Assembly (NCBI GenBank): GCA_007117945.1
Contig: SKTN01000284.1
Span: 1 to 6,841, forward strand
Origin: Nitriliruptoraceae bacterium
Lineage (GTDB): Bacteria > Actinomycetota > Nitriliruptoria > Nitriliruptorales > Nitriliruptoraceae
Direction: 5' to 3'
DNA: 6,841 nucleotides
Below the pieces are notes generated by a model that did not search any database, was not told the DNA's origin, and saw nothing but the letters and a program-made list of their open reading frames with translations. Positions 1-4,110 of the stretch are shown one piece after another. A program made the position numbers and the translations under genes. Every line of letters starts with the position of its first letter. Position 1 is the first letter of the stretch.

Positions 1-104
1 CCGACGGGTTCTACCCCTTCGTCACCCACAAGTTCGCCAACGTCCCCAAGGGCGCGGTCGGGGTGTTCCTCGTCGGTGACGTCGACGCCGGCGCCTCCCA
101 CTGA
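1..104 (+). CDS. C-terminal end of a NirK-like copper oxidase (partial)
   Basis: Only the last 33 codons are in the window, read from base 3 to a TGA at 102-104. The visible end carries the pattern Y-P-F-V-T-H followed by K-G-A-V-G-V-F-L-V. This matches the last cupredoxin domain of two-domain copper nitrite reductases and related multicopper oxidases (Y-x-[FY]-V-x-H, seven or so residues, G-A-x-G-x-x-x-V). In NirK the histidine at this place (here codon 27-29) is the ligand of the type 2 copper where nitrite is reduced to NO. The enzyme would act outside the membrane. The Rrf2 regulator that follows 53 bases downstream, and the hemerythrin-DUF2249 gene nearby, fit a nitrite/NO role. With so little sequence, another multicopper oxidase cannot be excluded; family assignment is moderate, the NirK assignment weaker. 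Confidence 0.6.
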   Translation, partial: DGFYPFVTHKFANVPKGAVGVFLVGDVDAGASH

Positions 105-119
105 GTCACGGCTGCCGGC

Positions 120-135
120 CACCGCGTCCGCGGTG
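120..135. promoter_or_regulatory. Perfect 7-2-7 inverted repeat upstream of the Rrf2 gene
   Basis: CACCGCG-TC-CGCGGTG is a perfect 16-base dyad in the 53-base gap between the copper oxidase stop and the Rrf2 start, ending 22 bases before the ATG. A two-base centre is too tight for a good RNA hairpin, so an operator (for example autoregulation by the Rrf2 protein) is more natural than a terminator. It does not resemble known NsrR or IscR sites, which are AT-richer. In such GC-rich DNA a chance dyad is possible. Confidence 0.35.
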
Positions 136-157
136 CGGCACAGGTTGGGAGGCCAGC

Positions 158-694
158 ATGCGACTCGAGCTCGGCCGGCGCGCCGACTACGGCATCCGTG
201 CCATCGTGGACCTCGCCCGGTACGCCCACCACCCGCAGCGCCGCACGACCCGGGTCATCGCCGAGGCCATGGACATCCCCGTCGGCTACCTCCCGCAGAT
301 CCTCGCCGAGCTCGTACGGGCCGAGCTCGCGATCTCCGTTCCGGGACGCGACGGGGGCTATCACCTGGCACGTGACCCCCACGACATCGACCTCCTCGAG
401 GTCCTCCAGGCCGTCGATGGTGAGCCGCGCTCGACCGTCTGTGTGCTGCGCGGCGGCCCCTGCCGGTGGGACGACCGGTGTGCCGTCCACGACCCCTGGT
501 CGCGCGCCCAGGAGGCCATGCTCCAGACCCTCTCGTCGACCACCCTCGCCGACGTCGTCGCGAACGGTGTCACCCCCGACGTCGGCACCCACGTGGCCGC
601 CGATGGGTTCGAACCCACCTCGAGCTGGCCTCCGCATGTCGGGCTCCGCCGACCGGAGCGGGATCAGGGGCCGACGGCTCCGCCGAAGCGCTAG
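158..694 (+). CDS. Rrf2-family transcriptional regulator, probably Fe-S (NsrR/IscR-like)
   Basis: This 178-residue protein is a DNA-binding regulator of the Rrf2 family, whose members sense NO, redox state or Fe-S status through a cluster. The N-terminus (RRADYGIRAIVDLARY, 7-22) is the family's first helix. A winged helix follows: I-A-E-A-M-D-I-P-V-G-Y-L-P-Q-I-L at 34-49 is the HTH and G-R-D-G-G-Y-H-L-A at 63-71 the wing. Three cysteines, C95, C102 and C108, sit where the cluster ligands lie; spacing is C-x6-C-x5-C, against the more usual C-x5-C-x5-C. The ATG at 158 is supported by GGGAGG at 147-152, five bases upstream. The body ends near residue 150; the last 25-30 residues, rich in P and R, form an unusual tail for a family of about 150 residues. 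Position behind a NirK-like gene suggests control of nitrite/NO genes; NsrR-like function is inferred, not shown. Confidence 0.88.
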   Translation: MRLELGRRADYGIRAIVDLARYAHHPQRRTTRVIAEAMDIPVGYLPQILAELVRAELAISVPGRDGGYHLARDPHDIDLLEVLQAVDGEPRSTVCVLRGGPCRWDDRCAVHDPWSRAQEAMLQTLSSTTLADVVANGVTPDVGTHVAADGFEPTSSWPPHVGLRRPERDQGPTAPPKR

Positions 695-745
695 CCGGGT
701 GTGGCACCTCCGCGAGCTCGGGCCGGTGGCGGTGAGGATCCCTGT

Positions 746-1453
746 TCAGCCCGACGGTGTGGTGACCGTCAGGTGGGAGATGCAGGCGGTGGGTCGTGCC
801 CAGGGGATGAGGTCCTCCACCTCGATGCTGGCACCGATCTGGTCGAGGGCGCCGCGCATGAGGCCGAGGTGGATCGAGCAGACCACGTCCTGGTGCTCGC
901 GGGCGACGTCGAGGAAGGGGCAGCGGCGCAGCACGAGGCGGGGCTGGTCGGCGTCCTCGTCCTCGAGTTCGGGGGCGAAGCCGAACTCCTCGAGCAGGGT
1001 GACGAGCCGGTCGAGGGCCTCGGTCGTGCCGAGCCGTGCGAGGGGTGTGGGCTGGTCGACGACGAAGCCGCCCCAGGCTCTGCCGGCCTGCTCGGCCGTG
1101 GCTGCCGGGTCCTGGCTGGTCGCGGCCAGCGAGCTGGCCAGGATCGTGGCGAGGAACCGGTAGCCGTCGTCGGCGGCGTCGGGGGCCGGTCCTCGCGCTA
1201 CCGCGCGGTACAACAGCCGGGGGCGGCCGGGACGGTCGCGGTCCTCGGTGACGGGTTCGACCAGTCCGGCGTCCTCGAGGACACCGAGGTGGGTGCGCAC
1301 GGTGTTGACGTGGAGGTCGAGGCGCTGGGCCAGTTCGGCGGTGTCGAGGTCGGGCTCGTCGTGCAGGACCTCGAGGAGCCGGGCCCGGACCGGGCTGGAC
1401 AACGCCCGGTACACGCGCAGCTGCGCGGGGGTCTCGCGGCGGTGCCGGCTCAT
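746..1453 (-). CDS. ArsR/SufR-like winged-helix regulator with cysteine cluster motif
   Basis: The protein has 235 residues. Residues 11-85 form an ArsR-type winged helix: L-S-S-P-V-R-A-R-L-L-E-V-L at 18-30, the HTH from D-T-A-E-L-A-Q-R-L (37-45) through N-T-V-R-T-H-L-G-V-L-E-D-A-G-L-V (50-65), and a wing at 66-84 with G-R-P-R-L-L-Y. The C-terminal half has the signature of SufR and related COG2345 regulators: RRCPF with C178, then H187, VC at C192 followed by S-I-H-L-G, and C224 near the end. In SufR such cysteines hold an Fe-S cluster that controls DNA binding, so a redox, NO or Fe-S sensing role is likely. It is the last gene of the minus-strand run, 49 bases after the SRPBCC-like gene, and faces the Rrf2 gene. 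The upstream Shine-Dalgarno is weak (GGTGG), but the ATG gives a normal N-terminus. The target genes are not known; the cluster itself is the obvious candidate. Confidence 0.85.
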   Translation of the reverse strand: MSRHRRETPAQLRVYRALSSPVRARLLEVLHDEPDLDTAELAQRLDLHVNTVRTHLGVLEDAGLVEPVTEDRDRPGRPRLLYRAVARGPAPDAADDGYRFLATILASSLAATSQDPAATAEQAGRAWGGFVVDQPTPLARLGTTEALDRLVTLLEEFGFAPELEDEDADQPRLVLRRCPFLDVAREHQDVVCSIHLGLMRGALDQIGASIEVEDLIPWARPTACISHLTVTTPSG

Positions 1454-1502
1454 GGGGCCACCGTAGCTTCGGCCGGAGGAGGGCGGTCGTGCGAGGGTCT
1501 GC

Positions 1503-2486
1503 TCACGATCGTGCGGACACCAGCTCCCGGGGCTGTCCGGGTCTGCGGGTGATGGTCACCGGGAGTCCGTCGGCCAGTGCGGCGGCGAGCGCAGCGCCGG
1601 CGTGCTGCAGGAGCTCGTGGCGTTGGTGTCTGTCGATGCGGTTGCGGCTGCGGTCGTAGCCGGGCTCGCGCACCGACAGCACGGCGAGCTGTGCGCGGTC
1701 ACCGTGGGCCTGGACGAGCAGGCCGAGGTCGAGCTGTGGCCAGCCGGTGGCCTCCTCGTCGCCGGTCCAGCGGATCCAAGCGGTTGCGGGTTCCTCCGGC
1801 CGGGCGGGACGTGCCAGGACGCGTGGTCGGGCGGGGGCACGGAACCTGCCGGCCTCGAGGGCGGCGTGGGCGCGGGAGATGGCGACGGTCGTGGCGCGGG
1901 TGGCGAGGTCGTCGAGCCCGGTCAGCAGCCAGTGACGGGCGGTGTCGGGGTCGGTGTCGAGGTCCTGGAGGTGGTGGAGGAACAGGGGTCTGCGGTCGAA
2001 GGCCCGCGTCCCGCCGTCGCTGAAGGGGGTGTCGGTGGTGTCGCCGTCCAGCTGGAGGGCCAGTTCGTGGAGGAACCGCTGGATGGACACCTCGACGATG
2101 CGTCGGCGGTGCAGCCGGTCGATGCGGCCCGTGGCGAGCTCCGCGTCGGGGGAGCGGTGGGAGAGCAGCAGCAGGCGTGCGCCGTACCGTGGCTGCGGGG
2201 TGATGACCAGCCGCCCGGTCAGTGCCGGCCAGCCGGTGGTTGCCTCGTCGCCGTGCCAGGCCACCTCGGCGCCGCCCAGCTCGTGGGAGTTGGTCACCCT
2301 GGCCGTGGTGGTGGGCAGGGCGGTGACGGTAAGGCCCCAACGGGTGGTCTGGGGACCCATCGCCGTCAGCGCGCTGGCGGTGGCCGTGGGCACCCGGTCC
2401 ATGAGGGTGCCGGTGAGGTCGCGATGGAGGGTGGTCGCCTCGCCGGCGAGGGGGACGGAGGCGTACAGGTGGAAGGGCAGCGACAT
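1503..2486 (-). CDS. SRPBCC-like protein with an internal duplication, function unknown
   Basis: The gene encodes 327 residues. Start ATG at 2486-2484 is chosen over a longer reading frame (to 2597) because AAGGGAG lies five bases upstream (complement of 2492-2498), and because the longer form would run into the cupin gene. The N-terminal part, beginning M-S-L-P-F-H-L-Y-A-S, resembles the start of a SRPBCC/START-like fold. Two segments repeat: residues 74-147 and 236-307. Both contain W-x-G-D-E then T-G-W-P, a hydrophobic strand, L-S-x-R-x-P, R-I-D-R with a nearby R-H or R-R, and a final amphipathic helix ending L-A-x-x-L. The segment between (about 150-235) is arginine- and proline-rich and does not clearly repeat the N-terminal half. 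No catalytic motif, signal peptide or membrane segment is seen, so it is cytoplasmic and may bind a small ligand. The gene starts 11 bases after the cupin stop, which implies cotranscription with the putative NO-related genes. Confidence 0.75.
   Translation of the reverse strand: MSLPFHLYASVPLAGEATTLHRDLTGTLMDRVPTATASALTAMGPQTTRWGLTVTALPTTTARVTNSHELGGAEVAWHGDEATTGWPALTGRLVITPQPRYGARLLLLSHRSPDAELATGRIDRLHRRRIVEVSIQRFLHELALQLDGDTTDTPFSDGGTRAFDRRPLFLHHLQDLDTDPDTARHWLLTGLDDLATRATTVAISRAHAALEAGRFRAPARPRVLARPARPEEPATAWIRWTGDEEATGWPQLDLGLLVQAHGDRAQLAVLSVREPGYDRSRNRIDRHQRHELLQHAGAALAAALADGLPVTITRRPGQPRELVSARS
1566..1781 (-). repeat. Internal protein repeat, copy 2 of the SRPBCC-like gene
   Basis: Residues 236-307 of the same protein, aligning with copy 1 through W-I-R-W-T-G-D-E, T-G-W-P, V-L-S-V-R-E-P, R-I-D-R-H and a final helix with A-A-L-A. 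The distance between copies is about 160 residues, close to the length of one SRPBCC domain. This points to duplication of a domain whose second N-terminal half has drifted beyond recognition. Confidence 0.65.
2046..2267 (-). repeat. Internal protein repeat, copy 1 of the SRPBCC-like gene
   Basis: Residues 74-147 of the SRPBCC-like protein. Shared key positions with copy 2 are W-H-G-D-E, T-G-W-P, L-L-S-H-R-S-P and R-I-D-R followed by a helix with L-A-L-Q-L. The similarity is at protein level; the DNA of the two copies has diverged. Confidence 0.65.
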
Positions 2487-2497
2487 GGCTGCTCCCT

Positions 2498-2890
2498 TCA
2501 GGCGGCAGGCGCGTCGTCGGTCGAGGTCACGGTCAGGAGCACGACGCAGTCGGAGATCGCCTCGAGGGTGTGGGGACCGGTGGGGCATGCGGCCCACAGG
2601 CCATCGGTGAGGGTCAGCGCTCCGTCGTCATGGGTGAGCACGCAGGTGCCGTGGATGCCGAGCAGGGTAGTCGGTCCCGGAGCGACGTGTTCCTGCAGCT
2701 GTTGGCCGGCGGTGAGTGCGAGCAGGGTCTGCTTCAGCGGGGAGCCGGGGCCGGGGGTCATGGTGCGGGCTGAGCGTCCCGAGCGCAGCTGGCTGGCCTC
2801 AGAGAGCAGCTCCTGCGCGGCGTGGCGGAGGTCGAGTGGCCCCTCAGTCGGGGTCGGTGTCCGTCGTGGCGCGTGGACGTCGGTGGCCAT
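2498..2890 (-). CDS. Small cupin-domain protein
   Basis: The protein has 130 residues. After a proline-rich lead (1-18) comes a helix (L-R-H-A-A-Q-E-L-L-S-E-A, 21-32) and then a single small beta-barrel. Cupin marks are the strand L-L-A-L-T-A-G-Q-Q-L-Q-E-H (56-68), the turn A-P-G-P-T-T-L-L-G-I-H-G (70-81), and the second-motif remnant C-P-T-G-P-H-T-L-E-A (102-111). H68, H80 and H107 could contribute to a metal site, but the full G-x5-H-x-H motif is absent, so metal binding is uncertain. ATG at 2890 has GAAGGA eight bases upstream (complement of 2899-2904). It sits 72 bases after the hemerythrin-DUF2249 gene and 11 bases before the SRPBCC-like gene. Small cupins of this type tend to occur beside DUF2249 proteins; a sensing or binding role in NO or redox response is an inference. 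Confidence 0.8.
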   Translation of the reverse strand: MATDVHAPRRTPTPTEGPLDLRHAAQELLSEASQLRSGRSARTMTPGPGSPLKQTLLALTAGQQLQEHVAPGPTTLLGIHGTCVLTHDDGALTLTDGLWAACPTGPHTLEAISDCVVLLTVTSTDDAPAA

Positions 2891-2934
2891 CGGGTCGTTC
2901 CTTCGTTCGTGTGGCTCGGTGGCGTGGCTGGGCG

Positions 2935-2963
2935 GTGTTGGTGCCGGTCCGGTGCGTGTTGGT
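2935..2963. repeat. Direct repeat GTGTTGGT, two copies 21 bases apart
   Basis: GTGTTGGT occurs at 2935-2942 and again at 2956-2963, start to start 21 bases, that is two helical turns. The pair fills much of the short gap between the hemerythrin-DUF2249 stop and the cupin start (ACCAACAC on the coding strand). Such spacing suits binding of a regulator to one DNA face, but an 8-base repeat could be chance. Confidence 0.25.
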
Positions 2964-3775
2964 CAGCGGGTACCCGGTGTCGCGGGCCTGCGGGTGAACC
3001 GCAGGCGCCACGCGTCGGGTCCCCGTTGCAGGTACTCGATGTCGAAGGCGCCGGGGGATCGCTGGCCGATCTGGCCGAGCAGCGGCAGCGGCTCGTGCGG
3101 CGCGACCAGGATGAGGGTGGCGGTGGGTGCGACCGCGTCCAGCGCACCGAAGATGGTCGCATGGCGGATCGCGTGCGGGATCGTGCGCGCATCGAGCTCC
3201 GGCTCGCCGCCGTCATCGTGGCAGGTGCAGGCGTGGCCGTGTGGCGGCGTGGCTGTCGACGATGTGGCCGGGGGTAGGTCGCCAGGTGTCTCGTGCTGCT
3301 CGTGCAGCGCCTGCATCTCGGCGGACAACTGCGCCAGGGAGGTGCCGGGCGCCGCTGCCAGCGCGGGCAGGAGCAGGTCGTCCTCCTTGGCGACGTGGGT
3401 CTCGCACAGCGCCTGCACCGCGCCGGCGTGCAGCACGGCGGTCGGTGCGTCGGCGGCCGACCGCAGGCGGGTGACGAGCTCGTCGAGCAGCGCCCGCTCG
3501 TGGAGCAGGGCTCGGACGAGGGGTGCGAGGTACTGCGATCCGCGCGCAGCCGGGTACAGCACCTGCTCCTCGGTGGCGAGGTGGGGGAGGAGTTCCGCCC
3601 GGTACCACGCGGCCAGCGCGTCCCGGTCGCCCTGCCAGGCTCCTCCCGTCCGCGCGCTGGCCACCAGCGCGTCCGTCCGGGTGGCGAGCCCACCGAGCAG
3701 TTCCGCGTGCTCGTGCGCGCTGGATCCGAGCGCGTCGCTGTCAGCCTGGGTCGAGGCGAGGGAGGTGGTGGGCAC
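2963..3775 (-). CDS. Hemerythrin-like domain fused to DUF2249
   Basis: The protein has 270 residues in two domains. Residues 15-165 are a hemerythrin/HHE four-helix bundle with likely di-iron ligands in order: H21 or H23 (H-E-H-A-E-L-L), H65 and E69 (H-L-A-T-E-E), H92 and E93 (L-H-E-R), H127 and D132 (H-V-A-K-E-D). Residues 193-262 are DUF2249, with L-D-A-R-T-I-P-H-A-I-R-H at 194-205, then I-F-G-A-L-D, A-P-H-E-P-L-P-L-L and R-G-P-D-A-W-R-L-R at the end. A linker at 179-188 reads HGHACTCHDD and may bind a metal. Hemerythrins of this kind (NorA, YtfE/ScdA relatives) bind or respond to NO and O2 or repair iron centres; DUF2249 commonly occurs near denitrification and terminal oxidase genes. The start is GTG at 3775, with AGAAGGA seven bases upstream (3783-3789). 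It is the first gene of the run, directly behind the AT-rich promoter island. Cytoplasmic; no signal or membrane segment. Confidence 0.9.
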   Translation of the reverse strand: MPTTSLASTQADSDALGSSAHEHAELLGGLATRTDALVASARTGGAWQGDRDALAAWYRAELLPHLATEEQVLYPAARGSQYLAPLVRALLHERALLDELVTRLRSAADAPTAVLHAGAVQALCETHVAKEDDLLLPALAAAPGTSLAQLSAEMQALHEQHETPGDLPPATSSTATPPHGHACTCHDDGGEPELDARTIPHAIRHATIFGALDAVAPTATLILVAPHEPLPLLGQIGQRSPGAFDIEYLQRGPDAWRLRFTRRPATPGTR

Positions 3776-3796
3776 CGGGACGTCCTTCTCGGGATG

Positions 3797-3836
3797 ATGT
3801 TTACATGAAGTCTAACAGTTTTTCAGGACTAATCAA
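3797..3836 (-). promoter_or_regulatory. Putative promoter and operator of the hemerythrin operon
   Basis: This AT-rich island stands out in GC-rich DNA. Read on the minus strand, TTGATT (complement of 3831-3836) can serve as -35 and TAGACT (complement of 3809-3814) as -10, 16 bases apart. Just downstream, at about the expected start of transcription, lies the dyad ATGT-TT-ACAT (3797-3806), a candidate operator. It would give a leader of about 25-30 bases before the GTG. A full Fnr/Dnr box (TTGAT-N4-ATCAA) is not present, only one half. The promoter is plausible; which regulator binds is unknown. Confidence 0.5.
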
Positions 3837-3952
3837 CGGCCGGGTCGCCAGGATGGGCTGTCCCGACGGACATGGCCGACCTGGCCGGGATCCGCGAGCA
3901 CTTCGACACCGCCGAGGACGGGCTGCACACCCGCCGCCACGGGATCGGTGGA

Positions 3953-3966
3953 CAGGAGGCCTCCTG
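3953..3966. repeat. Perfect 14-base palindrome
   Basis: CAGGAGGCCTCCTG is self-complementary over 14 bases with no central gap. It lies exactly where the two reading frames of the possible broken gene meet. With no loop it is a poor RNA hairpin; as DNA it could be a protein site or a spot prone to small deletions. Confidence 0.45.
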
Positions 3967-4045
3967 CACGCGATCGACGACGTGGTGGCCACCGGTCCGC
4001 TCGAGGCCGACGTCGACCAGATCGATGGGCTGCGCTCCGTCGGCC

Positions 4046-4083
4046 CCGACCGCACGGGTCGGCTGCTGGCGGGGTCGCGACCC
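4046..4083 (-). terminator. Two adjacent dyads downstream of the kinase, possible terminator
   Basis: CCGACC-GCACG-GGTCGG (4046-4062) is a perfect six-base stem with a five-base loop. GGGTCGCGACCC (4072-4083) is a perfect 12-base palindrome. Both lie 28-65 bases past the kinase stop on the minus strand. No U-tract follows, so an intrinsic terminator of the usual kind is not shown; high-GC actinobacteria often use such stems without U-tracts. They could equally be part of the possible broken gene. Confidence 0.3.
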
Positions 4084-4110
4084 GGTGCCGCAGGCCGGGG
4101 ACGTCCTGTC

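Larger units (their letters stand above)
3872..4110 (+). pseudogene. Possible remnant of a short gene, broken by a -1 frameshift
   Basis: From ATG 3872 the reading frame shows strong G/C third positions and a protein-like composition (M-A-D-L-A-G-I-R-E-H-F-D-T-A-E-D-G-L-H) up to about 3958. It then turns into W-, P- and R-rich noise. From 3958 the frame one base back reads just as well: G-L-L-H-A-I-D-D-V-V-A-T-G-P-L-E-A-D-V-D, then Q-I-D-G-L-R-S-V-G-P-D-R to about 4083. The joined product would be some 70 residues. I do not recognise a family. No good Shine-Dalgarno precedes the ATG, and GC-rich DNA gives open frames by chance (a minus-strand frame is also open here), so this may be plain spacer. 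The right boundary is set by the kinase end, not by a stop codon. It converges on the kinase gene and is divergent from the hemerythrin operon. Confidence 0.3.

Noticed and set aside
604..617. TGGGTTCGAACCCA resembles the T-arm of a tRNA, hinting at a tRNA or attachment site.
   Set aside because: With a standard seven-base T-loop the stem pairs at only two of five positions, no matching acceptor or anticodon arm is found on either strand, and it lies within the 3' part of the Rrf2 reading frame. It is a 14-base palindrome only.
11..637. A 208-codon open frame on the minus strand.
   Set aside because: It mirrors the Rrf2 gene and the copper oxidase end, both supported by clear family motifs, and has no recognisable domain.
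695..745. A bidirectional terminator between the converging Rrf2 and SufR-like genes.
   Set aside because: Only a four-base stem (GGTG-TGG-CACC) is visible and no T-tract on either strand; too weak to annotate.
2487..2597. A longer N-terminus for the SRPBCC-like protein, starting at 2597.
   Set aside because: The extra 37 residues are arginine-rich, lie in another frame of the cupin gene, and a strong Shine-Dalgarno marks the ATG at 2486.
1602..3797. A 731-codon open frame on the + strand across the minus-strand operon.
   Set aside because: It is antisense to four well supported genes. Its composition is the mirror of their GC-rich codons, with no start signal and no recognisable domain.
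3821..3836. A possible Fnr/Dnr box near TTGAT on the minus strand.
   Set aside because: After TTGAT and four bases the sequence is CCTGA, which matches ATCAA at only one of five positions; only one half-site exists.
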